Notes: generated by a model not told the origin, from the sequence alone. A stretch of DNA of 64,000 nt from an uncultured Paracoccaceae bacterium (GCA_947500005.1 CANMQJ010000001.1:1-64000); one strand, 5' to 3'. Shown: positions 9,091-19,687, counted from the first letter of the stretch. A program made the numbers and translations.

Positions 9091-9467
9091 GTCCGCGAGG
9101 CCTGCGCGTGCAAGTCTCGTACCGCCGTCAGCACTTCGGTATTGGAAAACGGCTTGGTCATGAAACGGCTGACCCCTGCCTTTTCGGCCATGTCACGATC
9201 GCGACTTTGGCCGCGCGCGGTCAACATGAGGACAGGCAGCCGTTCCATGCCGTCCAGTTCCCGGACCTCGCGCAGAATCTCCATTCCGCTCTTTCCCGGA
9301 AGCATGAGGTCGAGGATGATGAGGTCCGGCCGACTTTCGGAAACCTTGCTCACCGCCGTCGTGCCATCCTCGTGGGTTTCGACCTGCCATCCATCCCGTG
9401 TCAGAAGGAAGCGGATCGCTTCGGTGATGTTCGGCTCGTCCTCGATCAGCAAGACCTTGCGGTTCAT
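9087..9467 (-). CDS. response regulator (receiver domain only)
   Basis: MNRKVLLIEDEPNITEAIRFLL ... PDLIILDLMLPGKSG ... VLMLTARG ... FMTKPFSNTEVL. Confidence 0.92.
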   Translation of the reverse strand: MNRKVLLIEDEPNITEAIRFLLTRDGWQVETHEDGTTAVSKVSESRPDLIILDLMLPGKSGMEILREVRELDGMERLPVLMLTARGQSRDRDMAEKAGVSRFMTKPFSNTEVLTAVRDLHAQASRT

Positions 9468-9556
9468 GCGCGCCCTTCCTCCCCCGATGGTCTTCTTGTC
9501 GGGTTTGAACCCGCCCGTCTCCCTGTAAACAGATTAGCGCCGCTGTCACGGAACTG

Positions 9557-10855
9557 TCAAAACCCTTCACTCAAAATGGATGGCTCCCGCCGGGCCGTGC
9601 AATCGGCACTGGGACACAGGCGACAGGTCGTGCCGACCGGATGCGCAGGTCGATCCCCGGCTTCGGCGGCAGGCACGGGCAGGATCAACATGATCGACCG
9701 ATAGACGGGATCCCTGTCGAACTCTGGCACGTCCTGCGGCCAGGCGATGGCGAGACAATCGAACGCCGCCTGCGTCCGGCCCAGCTGCGTCACCCGCCTG
9801 CGTAGTGGGACCAGGGGGCGGTTCAGGGCAGTAAAAAGAGGCCAGAGCGGGCAGGATTCGCCATGGCGTGGAAGCGCAAACCCCGTCAGCGACTTGCGAA
9901 ATAGAATACTGCCCGAGGCATCACAGATCACCAGCCCAACGGGGCGGGGCAAGACCCCCTCGGGGAGGGCAGCAAGCCTTCGGAATACTGTCGGCAGATC
10001 GACGCGAAAGCGCCGCGCCAGGGACAGCGGGTCCAGCGGTCCCTCTTCAAGGGCCGAGGTGACCTGATCTAGCGGCATCGCCAAAGCGTCGGCCGCATAG
10101 ATGGCAAGCACGGCGCGGCCAATGATCCGGGCGGCGCCCGATCCCAGTTCATTGAGCGACACCGAGTCGGGGTCGCCGCTCTCTTCGATCTCGGCAAAGT
10201 GATGGCCGTGGGCCGCAAAGAAACCCTCGACCTGTTCCTGCGGAATATCGCGCCGTTCTTCACTGGTATCGCTTTCGTCGAGATAAGCCACCAGGGCCTT
10301 GGAGCTGTCGGCCAATCGTTCGGCATCCTGATGCAGGTTGCGATGGAACCGGTTGCGCCATTCGGGCGCCAACTCACCCGGCTCCGCCAGAATCGCAGCC
10401 GTCGACCGGATGGCGGCCGCCGTGGACAGGACCTCGTGCAAGGACGCCGCTAGATGCGGGTCGTGGGTCAGGCGGTCCGACAGGGTCTGGACCATGCGCT
10501 CCAACGAGACGATGCGCCGATGCATCGCGCCAAGCAGTTCTGCCCAGCCGGGAAAGCGACCCGCCAGTTCGTCCACGCGATCAACCTCAGCAGGGATTCC
10601 CTCGGCATCGGCCGCAGCTTCGCGCAGCGTAGCGATCAAGGCCGCCCCCGCCCCTTCGGTCAGCATCGAGGGTTCCACCCCCAGCAGCGACGCGATGTCG
10701 AGCAGAAGCTTGCCGCCGATTCTGCGCCGGTTATGCTCGATGAGATTCAGGTAGGATGCGGAAATTCCGACCTCGCGCGCCAAATCCGCTTGCCGCAACC
10801 CTGCAATCAGCCGGCGCTCGCGGATCCGGCTGCCAGTCAGTGTATCGCGCGGCAT
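9557..10855 (-). CDS. XRE-family short-chain fatty acyl transcriptional regulator (ScfR/RamB-type, DUF2083)
   Basis: N-terminal HTH (GSRIRERRLIAGLRQADLAREVGISASYLNLIEHNRRRIGGKLL) and C-terminal cysteine motif CRLCPSADCTARREPSI. Confidence 0.88.
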   Translation of the reverse strand: MPRDTLTGSRIRERRLIAGLRQADLAREVGISASYLNLIEHNRRRIGGKLLLDIASLLGVEPSMLTEGAGAALIATLREAAADAEGIPAEVDRVDELAGRFPGWAELLGAMHRRIVSLERMVQTLSDRLTHDPHLAASLHEVLSTAAAIRSTAAILAEPGELAPEWRNRFHRNLHQDAERLADSSKALVAYLDESDTSEERRDIPQEQVEGFFAAHGHHFAEIEESGDPDSVSLNELGSGAARIIGRAVLAIYAADALAMPLDQVTSALEEGPLDPLSLARRFRVDLPTVFRRLAALPEGVLPRPVGLVICDASGSILFRKSLTGFALPRHGESCPLWPLFTALNRPLVPLRRRVTQLGRTQAAFDCLAIAWPQDVPEFDRDPVYRSIMLILPVPAAEAGDRPAHPVGTTCRLCPSADCTARREPSILSEGF

Positions 10856-11085
10856 CCTGCCACCTCCCGGTTTTCAGCGCGAATCCAAGGGCTTTCTGCG
10901 CTGCGACATAAGATAATTTACCAGATCAGACTAGAGTATGTACACTTATTGACAGAATAGTTTTGTATTTCAAGGTACTTATTGCCCAGTTTTACATGTC
11001 GCCCTCATACTTGATTTGCACATATTGTGCCTTGCGCCCCCGGGAGAGGAGACCCGGACGCAACTTGGGAATTTGGGAGGAATAC

Positions 11086-12432
11086 ATGTCCAAGAATTCT
11101 GTCACACGCCGCGGCGTGCTGAAGTCCGGTGCCGTAGCCGGAGCCGGCGTCGCGCTGCCCACGATTTTCACCGCTTCGTCGGCCGCGGCCTTTACCAATG
11201 AACCGACCGGAAGCAGCGTCACACTGGGCTTCAACGTGCCCCAGACCGGCCCCTATGCGGACGAAGGCGCCGACGAGCTGCGCGCCTATGAGCTTGCAGT
11301 CGAACACCTGAATGGCGGTGGCGATGGCGGCATGATGGGAACCTTCTCGTCGAAGGCGCTGCAGGGCAACGGCATCCTTGGGAAAAAGGTCGAATACGTC
11401 ACCGGCGACACGCAGACCAAGTCCGATGCGGCGCGTGCCTCTGCCCAGTCGATGATCCAGAAAGATGGCGCGATCATGATCACCGGCGGGTCGTCTTCGG
11501 GCGTTGCGGTGGCCGTGCAAGGCCTCTGTCAGGAAGCGGGCGTGATCTTCATGGCCGGCCTCACCCACTCCAACGACACGACCGGCAAGGACAAGAAGGC
11601 AAACGGCTTCCGTCACTTCTTCAACGCCTACATGTCGGGCGCGGCCCTGGCTCCGGTTCTGGCCGAGCTCTACGGCGACGACCGGAAGGCCTATCACCTG
11701 ACCGCCGACTACACCTGGGGCTGGACACAGCAGGAATCCATCGCTGCCGCTACCGAAGCGCTGGGATGGGAGACCGTCGAGAACGTACTGACCCCCCTCG
11801 CGGCGACTGACTTCTCGTCCTATATCGCGCCGGTGCTGAATTCGGGCGCCGACGTGCTGGTTCTGAACCACTATGGCGGCAACATGGTCAACTCGCTGAC
11901 CAATGCCGTGCAGTTCGGCCTGCGCGAAAAGCAGGTGAACGGCAAGAATTTCGAGATCGTGGTGCCGCTTTTCTCGCGCCTCATGGCACGCGGCGCCGGC
12001 GAGAACATCAAAGGCATTCTCGGGTCGACAAACTGGCACTGGTCGCTTCAGGACGAGGGCACCAAGGCCTTCGTGAAATCCTTTGGCACGAAGTACGGCT
12101 TCCCGCCGAGCCAGGCGGCGCATACCTGCTACGCGCAAACCCTGCTTTATGCGGATGCCGTGGAGCGCGCAGGGTCGTTCAACCCTTGCGCCGTGGTCGA
12201 GGCGCTCGAAGGTTTCGAGTTCGACGGCTTGGGCAATGGTCCGACCCTCTACCGCGCCGAGGATCACCAGTGCTTCAAGGACGTGCTCGTGGTGAAGGGC
12301 AAGGAGAACCCGACCTCGGAATTCGACCTTCTGGAAGTGGTCCAGATCACGCCGCGTGCACAGGTCGAATACGCGCCTGATCACCCGATGTTCGCAGGCG
12401 GCGCGCTGGGATCTTGCAACTCGGGCGCCTGA
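11086..12432 (+). CDS. HAAT-type ABC transporter substrate-binding protein (Tat signal)
   Basis: Twin-arginine leader SVTRRGVLKSGAVAGAGVALPTIF; periplasmic binding fold type 1 (GFNVPQTGPYADEGADELRAYELAVEHLNGGG). Confidence 0.9.
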   Translation: MSKNSVTRRGVLKSGAVAGAGVALPTIFTASSAAAFTNEPTGSSVTLGFNVPQTGPYADEGADELRAYELAVEHLNGGGDGGMMGTFSSKALQGNGILGKKVEYVTGDTQTKSDAARASAQSMIQKDGAIMITGGSSSGVAVAVQGLCQEAGVIFMAGLTHSNDTTGKDKKANGFRHFFNAYMSGAALAPVLAELYGDDRKAYHLTADYTWGWTQQESIAAATEALGWETVENVLTPLAATDFSSYIAPVLNSGADVLVLNHYGGNMVNSLTNAVQFGLREKQVNGKNFEIVVPLFSRLMARGAGENIKGILGSTNWHWSLQDEGTKAFVKSFGTKYGFPPSQAAHTCYAQTLLYADAVERAGSFNPCAVVEALEGFEFDGLGNGPTLYRAEDHQCFKDVLVVKGKENPTSEFDLLEVVQITPRAQVEYAPDHPMFAGGALGSCNSGA

Positions 12433-12540
12433 CGGCCGATCGCGGGACGGGTGGAGTTCGCCCGTCCCGTACCTTTCTCCGGCCGGCCGCATTTGGCCTG
12501 CTGCGTGACTTTCGCACTCCGACCGCAAAAGGGTGGGACA

Positions 12541-13548
12541 ATGGACGCCATCATCCTGCAAATCCTCAACGGGCTCGACAAAGGCTCGGCCTATGCGCTG
12601 ATCGCCCTGGGGCTCACGTTGATCTTCGGCACGCTCGGCGTGGTAAATTTCGCCCATGGGGCGCTTTTCATGATCGGCGCCTTCTGCGCCGTTACTGTGC
12701 AGCGCCTGCTGACACTCAGCTTTGAGACGGTAGACCCCGAAAAGACCGACTTTCTGGGCCAGCCGCTCAAGGTCAAGACGCCCTATATCGAATCCTGGTT
12801 CGGCCCTGAGGTGGGCACCGCGATCATCGACTGGGCCGTGCCGCTGGCGATCCTCTTGACCATCCCGGTCATGCTGGCCATCGGCTACGTTATGGAGCGC
12901 GGCCTCATCAAGCATTTCTACAAGCGTCCCCATGCCGACCAGATCCTCGTGACCTTCGGCCTGGCCATCGTGCTGCAGGAAATCGTCAAATACTATTTCG
13001 GCGCGAACCCGATCCAGACCCCCGCCCCCGACGCGCTGACCGGCGTGGCACAGCTCATGCCCGGTGTCGTCTACCCGATCTGGCGCATCGTCTACTTCTG
13101 CTTCGCTGTCCTCATCATAGGCGGGGTGTTCGCCTTCCTGCAGTTCACGACCTTCGGCATGGTCGTTCGTGCCGGGATGGCCGACCGCGAGACCGTGGGC
13201 CTGCTCGGCATAAACATCGACAAGCGATTTACCATCATGTTCGGCATCGCCGCAGCGGTGGCCGGGCTTGCAGGTGTGATGTACGGGCCCATCAACGCGC
13301 CCAACTACCACATGGGCATGGACTTTCTCGTGCTATCCTTCGTGGTGGTCGTGGTGGGCGGCATGGGCTCGCTTCCCGGGGCTGTCCTGGCCGGCTTCCT
13401 GCTGGGTATTCTCGAAAGTTTCGCCTCCACCACCTGGGCCACCACCACGATCCCCGGCATCAACCAGATCATCATCTACCTTGTCGCCATCATCATCCTT
13501 CTGACCCGCCCGCGCGGTCTGATGGGGCGCAAGGGCGTCATGGAGTAA
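12541..13548 (+). CDS. branched-chain amino-acid type ABC transporter permease (LivH-like)
   Basis: MDAIILQILNGLDKGSAYALIALGLTLIFGTLGVVNFAHGALFMIGAF; operon context. Confidence 0.92.
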   Translation: MDAIILQILNGLDKGSAYALIALGLTLIFGTLGVVNFAHGALFMIGAFCAVTVQRLLTLSFETVDPEKTDFLGQPLKVKTPYIESWFGPEVGTAIIDWAVPLAILLTIPVMLAIGYVMERGLIKHFYKRPHADQILVTFGLAIVLQEIVKYYFGANPIQTPAPDALTGVAQLMPGVVYPIWRIVYFCFAVLIIGGVFAFLQFTTFGMVVRAGMADRETVGLLGINIDKRFTIMFGIAAAVAGLAGVMYGPINAPNYHMGMDFLVLSFVVVVVGGMGSLPGAVLAGFLLGILESFASTTWATTTIPGINQIIIYLVAIIILLTRPRGLMGRKGVME

Positions 13549-13554
13549 TCGGCC

Positions 13555-14760
13555 ATGTTCGGACTGGACAGGAAAGACACCGCACTGCTGGCGATCGTGG
13601 CATTGCTCACCTTGCTCGCGCCCTTCATTCTCAACCCCTTCCCGGCCGGCAGCGCGATGGCGCAGTTCAACGCGGGTTATCCCGACCTGATGCAGCGCTT
13701 CGTGATCTTCGGGATCTTCGCCATCGGCTTCAACATCCTGTTTGGCCTCACGGGCTACCTGTCCTTCGGTCACGCCGCATTCCTCGGGGTCGGATCCTAC
13801 GCCGCGGTCTGGATGTTCAAACTCTTGTCGATGAACATCCTGCCGGCGATTTTTCTGGCGGTCGTCATTGCCGGTCTGTTCGCGCTGGTTATCGGCTACG
13901 TCTCCCTGCGCAGGTCTGGCATCTACTTTTCGATCCTCACGCTCGCCTTCGCCCAGATGTCCTATGCGCTTGCCTATTCGGTTCTGACCCCTGTCACGAA
14001 TGGCGAAACCGGCCTGCAACTGACGCTCGACGACCCCCGCATCCTCGGTTCCTCGGCCACCGCGGATGGATCGATCCCCGTTACCAGCCTGTTCGGATTC
14101 GAGATGCGCTCGGCCACCGAACTGGCGCTGGGTCCTTGGACCTTCACCTTCTCCGTCGGCTACTACGTCTGCGCCGTGGCGATGATCCTTGCCTTCTACA
14201 TGGCGATCCGCATCTTCCGGTCGCCCTTCGGGATGATGCTACGCGCGATCAAGTCGAACCAGACACGGATGAACTACACCGGTCTGAACGCACGCCCGTA
14301 TACGCTGGCAGCTTTCGTGATCTCGGGGATGTATGCCGGGCTTGCCGGTGGCCTTCTGGCCGCGATGGACCCGCTGGCCGGTGCCGAACGCATGCAGTGG
14401 ACCGCCTCGGGCGAGGTCGTCCTGATGACCATCCTCGGCGGCGCAGGCACGTTGATCGGTCCGGTCCTGGGCGCTGGTTTTATCAAGTATTTCGAGAATA
14501 TCTTCTCCAAGATCAACGACAACATCCTGCATGGCTGGTTCGCATTCATGCCCGACGGTTTGGAAGATGCGGTCGTGTTCCTGCTCCACCCCTTCATCGG
14601 CAAAGGCTGGCACCTGACTCTCGGAATTCTCTTCATGCTTGTCGTGATCTTCCTTCCCGGAGGCCTCGTGGAAGGCGGGCAACGCATCTGGGCCTGGGTC
14701 ACCGGCAAGAACCGGCGCAGCGCAAAAAAGCGCGCCACCACCACCGAACCCGCGGAATGA
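13555..14760 (+). CDS. branched-chain amino-acid type ABC transporter permease (LivM-like)
   Basis: [28 protein letters not shown] ... [42 protein letters not shown]. Confidence 0.92.
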   Translation: MFGLDRKDTALLAIVALLTLLAPFILNPFPAGSAMAQFNAGYPDLMQRFVIFGIFAIGFNILFGLTGYLSFGHAAFLGVGSYAAVWMFKLLSMNILPAIFLAVVIAGLFALVIGYVSLRRSGIYFSILTLAFAQMSYALAYSVLTPVTNGETGLQLTLDDPRILGSSATADGSIPVTSLFGFEMRSATELALGPWTFTFSVGYYVCAVAMILAFYMAIRIFRSPFGMMLRAIKSNQTRMNYTGLNARPYTLAAFVISGMYAGLAGGLLAAMDPLAGAERMQWTASGEVVLMTILGGAGTLIGPVLGAGFIKYFENIFSKINDNILHGWFAFMPDGLEDAVVFLLHPFIGKGWHLTLGILFMLVVIFLPGGLVEGGQRIWAWVTGKNRRSAKKRATTTEPAE

Positions 14761-14772
14761 GGAGACTGACCC

Positions 14773-15528
14773 ATGGGAATTCTTGAAATCAAGGATGTCA
14801 GCAAACGGTTCGGTGGCCTCAAGGCGCTGACGGATGTGAACCTGAGCGTCAAGGAGAATACCTGTCACGCGATCATCGGACCGAACGGTGCCGGCAAGTC
14901 CACCCTGCTCAACTGCCTCGTAGGCAAGCTGATCCCGGACACCGGTTCCGTCATGTTCGACGGACAGTCGGTGCTTGGGCGCGCACCCTTCGAGATCAAC
15001 CAGATGGGCATCAGCCGCGTGTTCCAGACCCCCGAGATCTTCGGTGAGCTCACCGTGATGGAGAACATGCTGATCCCCATCTTTGCCCAGCGCGACGGTG
15101 CATTCCGGCTGCACGCCATCGAAAGCGTCGGACGTGAAAGCGAGGTGATCCAGCGGGCCGAGGCGATGCTGGAAGAGATGAACATGGCGGACAAGAAGCA
15201 CATGAATTCCGCCTCCCTCTCGCGCGGCGACAAGCGTCGTCTGGAAATCGCCATGTGCCTCAGCCAGCGGCCTCGACTTCTGTTGCTGGATGAACCGACC
15301 GCGGGCATGGCACGGGCCGACACCAACAACACCATCGACCTGCTGCGCCAGATCAAGGAAGAGCGCGACATCACGATCGCCATCATCGAACATGACATGC
15401 ATGTGGTGTTCAGCCTCGCCGACCGGATCACCGTGCTGGCGCAGGGAACGCCTCTGGTCGAGGACGAACCACAGAACATCCGCGGCAACCCCAAGGTACG
15501 TGAAGCCTATCTGGGCGAGTCGGCATAA
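14773..15528 (+). CDS. ABC transporter ATP-binding protein (LivG-like)
   Basis: Walker A IGPNGAGKSTLLN, Walker B RLLLLDEPTAGM. Confidence 0.93.
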   Translation: MGILEIKDVSKRFGGLKALTDVNLSVKENTCHAIIGPNGAGKSTLLNCLVGKLIPDTGSVMFDGQSVLGRAPFEINQMGISRVFQTPEIFGELTVMENMLIPIFAQRDGAFRLHAIESVGRESEVIQRAEAMLEEMNMADKKHMNSASLSRGDKRRLEIAMCLSQRPRLLLLDEPTAGMARADTNNTIDLLRQIKEERDITIAIIEHDMHVVFSLADRITVLAQGTPLVEDEPQNIRGNPKVREAYLGESA

Positions 15529-15540
15529 GGAGCATTCACG

Positions 15541-16296
15541 ATGAACGTCAAACCCGATTTCTCAAAGAATGCCAACGCCGCCCAAACGGCCCCCGCGTTC
15601 CTCTCTGTATGGGATGTCCATGCGTATTACGGCGAAAGCTATATCGTGCAGGGCATCAGCTTCAACGTGCATGAGGGCGAGATTCTGGCACTTCTGGGCC
15701 GCAACGGAGCGGGCAAGACCTCGACCCTGCGCTCGATCGCACGAACGGATACCCCCGAGGTCCGCCATGGCGAGATCTGGCTCGATCATAAGCCTCTTCA
15801 CAAGATGACTAGCTACGAGGCTGCCATGGCCGGACTGGGCCTCGTGCCGGAAGATCGCCGTATCATCGCCGGCCTGACGGTGGAAGAGAACCTGCAACTG
15901 GCGCAGATCGCGCCCCCCATCGGCTGGTCGCTCGAGCGTCTCTACGAGCTTTTCCCCCGGCTCGGCGAACGTCGAAAGCAGGAGGGCGTCACGCTTTCGG
16001 GCGGCGAACAGCAGATGCTTGCCATCGCGCGGGCCCTGGCTCGCGACATCAAGGTGCTGCTGCTGGACGAACCCTATGAGGGGCTGGCCCCGGTGATCGT
16101 GGACGAGATCGAAAAGACGCTCATCCACATCAAGGAACAAGGCATGACGACTGTCATCGTCGAACAGAACGCGGTACGTGCTCTGGAACTCGCCGACCGC
16201 GCCGTGATCCTCGACACAGGCGGCATTGTGTTTGACGGTACCGCCTCCGAGGTTCTCCAGAACGAGGAACTGCGTTCGGAATACCTCGCCATCTGA
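15541..16296 (+). CDS. ABC transporter ATP-binding protein (LivF-like)
   Basis: LLGRNGAGKTSTLRSIART, LSGGEQQMLAIARALARDIKVLLLDEPYEGLAPVIVDEI. Confidence 0.93.
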   Translation: MNVKPDFSKNANAAQTAPAFLSVWDVHAYYGESYIVQGISFNVHEGEILALLGRNGAGKTSTLRSIARTDTPEVRHGEIWLDHKPLHKMTSYEAAMAGLGLVPEDRRIIAGLTVEENLQLAQIAPPIGWSLERLYELFPRLGERRKQEGVTLSGGEQQMLAIARALARDIKVLLLDEPYEGLAPVIVDEIEKTLIHIKEQGMTTVIVEQNAVRALELADRAVILDTGGIVFDGTASEVLQNEELRSEYLAI

Positions 16297-16421
16297 CGAA
16301 AGTAGTCACCGCAGCATGTATGCAATTGCCTTGCAACATGTTGCGGCCGCTTACGACACCATCCGAGAAACAGCTGGTCGGATGCCTTGCCCTGCGACTG
16401 AACAGCGGCATAAATGGCGTC

Positions 16422-17288
16422 ATGAAGATCTGTGCCCTCACAATGGTCTATCGCGATTACTGGGCCTTGGCGCAATGGTACCGGCATTACTCGCGTTATC
16501 TGGGCGCCGAAAACCTGTTCATAATCGCGCATGGCGCCGACCCCGAGGTCGCTCGCATCTGCCCTGCGGCCAGTGTCATCACCATCCCGCGTGACGACCT
16601 GGAACATTTCGACCGCCGACGCACCGAGATGCTGAACGGTTTCCAACTCGGGCTGGCAAGCATCTATGACTGGGTGATCAGAACCGACGCGGACGAACTG
16701 ATCTGCCTGGACCCGGGGCAACACCAAAGCTTCGAGGACCTATTCGCGAAACATCAGACCAGCGCACTCTTCGCTCTTGGTCTCAACGTGGCTGAAAGTG
16801 AAGAGGACCCGCCATGCGGGCCTGATGAGCCGGTTTTGCGAACCCGCCAGGCGGCAATCTTTACCCCGAACTACTCAAAGGCGTTTGCCGTGCGGGGGCG
16901 GGCCGGGCTGAAACTCCACGGCGTGCAGGTTAGGCCACGCCATGTGAAACGCTTTGCCCTCGTGATACCCCGCGGCGTTTACATGGCGCACCTGAAATAC
17001 GCCAACACCCAGGCTCTTTCCGACAGCTATGCACACCGGCGCGAAGTGGCCACGATCGAGGGCAAGGGGCTGCCAGGTCCTGCCTGGGCCAATCCGGGCA
17101 CCGACAGCCGCCGCTTCTTCCAGCAACTCGCAACGCTACCCGAACGTCCGTGGGAGGAGGCCGAGGCGGAAGCCTACGCGCTCTACCCCACCGATCCGAT
17201 CCGAGAGCCAGAGCGTGGCGTCGTGCGCATCCGCCGGGATCAGCCCAAGATCCGCACCCGCCTTCCCGCGTGGTTCCGATCCATCTGA
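16422..17288 (+). CDS. glycosyltransferase family 2-like protein
   Basis: MKICALTMVYRDYWALAQWYRHYSRYLGAENLFIIAHG ... DWVIRTDADELICLDP. Confidence 0.75.
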   Translation: MKICALTMVYRDYWALAQWYRHYSRYLGAENLFIIAHGADPEVARICPAASVITIPRDDLEHFDRRRTEMLNGFQLGLASIYDWVIRTDADELICLDPGQHQSFEDLFAKHQTSALFALGLNVAESEEDPPCGPDEPVLRTRQAAIFTPNYSKAFAVRGRAGLKLHGVQVRPRHVKRFALVIPRGVYMAHLKYANTQALSDSYAHRREVATIEGKGLPGPAWANPGTDSRRFFQQLATLPERPWEEAEAEAYALYPTDPIREPERGVVRIRRDQPKIRTRLPAWFRSI

Positions 17289-17289
17289 G

Positions 17290-18093
17290 TTATTGCGCGG
17301 TCCACCCGCCATCGACGGGGATTGCTGCGCCAGTGACGTTATGCGCGAGCGGCGCGCAGAGCCATACCGCCAGTGAACCGATCTCGGAGGGGTCCGACCC
17401 GCGCAAGGATGGCTGCTTCTCCTTCAGCATGTCGGCTATGGCGGCATCACGATCACCATCGAAGGCGGCCATGCGCTCCTGAATCTGTGGCTCGATGATC
17501 GCGGTGTTGGTCCAGCCGGGACAGATGCAGTTCACCGTGACCCCGCCCTTGGACCTGTCTCCGCGCGATGCATATTCCAGCGCTGCAACCTTGCTGAGGC
17601 CGATCAGCCCGTGCTTGGCAGCCACATAGGGCGCCTTCTGCTTCGACGCGACAAGCCCGTGGACCGAGGCGATGTTGATGACCCGCCCATAGCCGCGCTC
17701 GGCCATGACGGGCAGCGCGGCCTGCATGGTGTGGAAGGCCGCGCTGAGATTGATGGCAAGGATCGTGTCCCATGTCTCGGCCGGCATCTTCGACAGCCAT
17801 TCGGTATGCTGCACGCCGGCATTGTTGACGAGGATATCGGCGCCACCCCATGCGACCACAGCCTCCATCAGCGCAGCGATACGGTCGGGTTGCCGCAAAT
17901 CGCCCGGAAAGAACTCGGCCTGCGGGCTGCCCTTGTCACGCAGACGGGTACAGACCTCCTCGATCTGGGCGTCTCCTGCGATGCCGTGAACCGCGATCCG
18001 TGCCCCCGCCCCGGCCAGCGCCTCGGCAATCGAAAGCCCGATCCCCTGGACAGAGCCCGTGACCAGTGCCGTCTTTCCTGTCAGATCTGTCAT
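17290..18093 (-). CDS. bdhA: 3-hydroxybutyrate dehydrogenase (SDR)
   Basis: GKTALVTGSVQGIGLSIAEALAGAGA; ILVNNAGVQHTEWLSKMPAETWDTILAINLSAAFHTMQAALPVM; PYVAAKHGLIGLSK. Confidence 0.88.
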   Translation of the reverse strand: MTDLTGKTALVTGSVQGIGLSIAEALAGAGARIAVHGIAGDAQIEEVCTRLRDKGSPQAEFFPGDLRQPDRIAALMEAVVAWGGADILVNNAGVQHTEWLSKMPAETWDTILAINLSAAFHTMQAALPVMAERGYGRVINIASVHGLVASKQKAPYVAAKHGLIGLSKVAALEYASRGDRSKGGVTVNCICPGWTNTAIIEPQIQERMAAFDGDRDAAIADMLKEKQPSLRGSDPSEIGSLAVWLCAPLAHNVTGAAIPVDGGWTAQ

Positions 18094-19598
18094 TTTGTGT
18101 CCTCCAGCATTTTTCGAAGCTCGGTCTTCAGGACCTTGCCGTAATTGTTCTTGGGCAGGCTCTCGACCCGGATATAGGCCTTCGGGCGCTTGAAGCGGGC
18201 GATATTGTCCATGCACAGCCGGTCAAGTTCCTCGGGGCCTGCCGGTCCGACCACAAAGGCCACAACCTCTTCGCCCCAATCGGCGTGCTTGCGACCCACG
18301 ACCGAAACCTCCGATACGCCGGGATGGGTCAGCAGTATCTCCTCCACCTCGCGCGGATAGACGTTCGAGCCGCCCGTGATGATGAGGTCCTTGGAGCGGT
18401 CCTGCATCGTCAGGTAACCGTCAGCATCCATGAATCCCATGTCCCCTGTCATCAGCCACCCGTTGACCAGCGTCTTTTCCGTAGCCTGAACGTTCTGCCA
18501 GTACCCCGGCATCACCACGTCCCCGCGCACCATGATCTCGCCATGCGTGCCTGGCGGGACTGGAATACCGTGCGCATCTCCGATGGCGACCTCCACCGCC
18601 GATTGCGCCCGGCCAACGCTTGCCAGCCGCTCGCGCCAACGAGGGTGGCTGCGGTCGGTGACGTCATCGCGCGACAGCGCGGTGATCCCCATCGGGCACT
18701 CGCCCTGGCCGTAGATCTGCACGAAGATGGGACCGAAATGCGCGACCGCCTCGATGATATCGGCCAGGTACATCGGACCCCCGGCATAGACGACCGTGCG
18801 CAGCCCCTCCCCCGTCTCTCCGGTGGCCTTGGCGACATCGGTCATGCGACGGACCATGGTGGGCGCGGCGAACATCTGGACATTGCCGAAATGCCGCGCG
18901 AGCAAGAAGATCTCGGTCTCGTCGAACCCGCCCGAGACCGGGCAGACATGGCGCGCGCCGACCAGCACATGCAGCATGTTGTAGATGCCTGCGCCGTGAC
19001 TCATGGGGGCGGCGTAGATCACAGAATCCTCGGCCGTGGCCTGATCGACATCCGCGAGATAGGCCAGCGACATTGCGATCATCATGCGATGGGTGATCAT
19101 CACGCCCTTGGGCCGTCCGGTCGTGCCGGAAGTGTAGAAGAGCCAGCAGAGATTGTCCGCCGCACAGGTCGCAGGCGCAGCCACCGGCTCATACGCGCGC
19201 ACGGCTGAATATTCCGGGCTGGAAATGTCCACCTTCGCGCCTGGCGCATCGGCTTCTTCCAGCGCGTCGGTCAGCCCCGGCGAGGTGAAGGTCAGCGTGG
19301 CCCCCGAGTTTTCCAGGATGAAAGCCGCCTCGCGCCCATGCAGCTTGGCATTGATGGGTACGGCAACAGCCCCGGCATACCAGACGCCGTAAAGGACGAT
19401 CAGATAGTCCGGACAGTTCTTCATGAAGATGGCCACGCGGTCCCCCGGCCGGATCCCCCGGGCCAGCAGCCACCCAGCCAGACGGGCGGCCCCCTCGTGG
19501 AAGGCCGCGTAATCAGCCACCCGCTCCGTTCCCAGAAACAAAGCAGGCCGCTCACCATCGACCTGCGCGCGGCGCATCAGCCAGTTCGCAATGTTCAT
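18090..19598 (-). CDS. AMP-dependent acyl-CoA synthetase
   Basis: LFYTSGTTGRPKGVMITHRM, GWLMTGDMGFMDADGYLTMQDRSKDLIITGGSNVYPREVE, PKNNYGKVLKTELRK; ATGA overlap with bdhA. Confidence 0.92.
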   Translation of the reverse strand: MNIANWLMRRAQVDGERPALFLGTERVADYAAFHEGAARLAGWLLARGIRPGDRVAIFMKNCPDYLIVLYGVWYAGAVAVPINAKLHGREAAFILENSGATLTFTSPGLTDALEEADAPGAKVDISSPEYSAVRAYEPVAAPATCAADNLCWLFYTSGTTGRPKGVMITHRMMIAMSLAYLADVDQATAEDSVIYAAPMSHGAGIYNMLHVLVGARHVCPVSGGFDETEIFLLARHFGNVQMFAAPTMVRRMTDVAKATGETGEGLRTVVYAGGPMYLADIIEAVAHFGPIFVQIYGQGECPMGITALSRDDVTDRSHPRWRERLASVGRAQSAVEVAIGDAHGIPVPPGTHGEIMVRGDVVMPGYWQNVQATEKTLVNGWLMTGDMGFMDADGYLTMQDRSKDLIITGGSNVYPREVEEILLTHPGVSEVSVVGRKHADWGEEVVAFVVGPAGPEELDRLCMDNIARFKRPKAYIRVESLPKNNYGKVLKTELRKMLEDTK

Positions 19599-19687
19599 CG
19601 CCCCTCCTCCCCCTTGTCTTGCGGCGAGATTAGAGCCGCCGCATATCGGGCTTCAATTCCGTAATAATACGCGTCACGATACATCGC

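Noticed and set aside
11005-13311. 768-aa minus-strand ORF
   Set aside because: Antisense to the substrate-binding protein and permease; Asp/His/Arg-rich shadow-frame composition typical of high-GC DNA.
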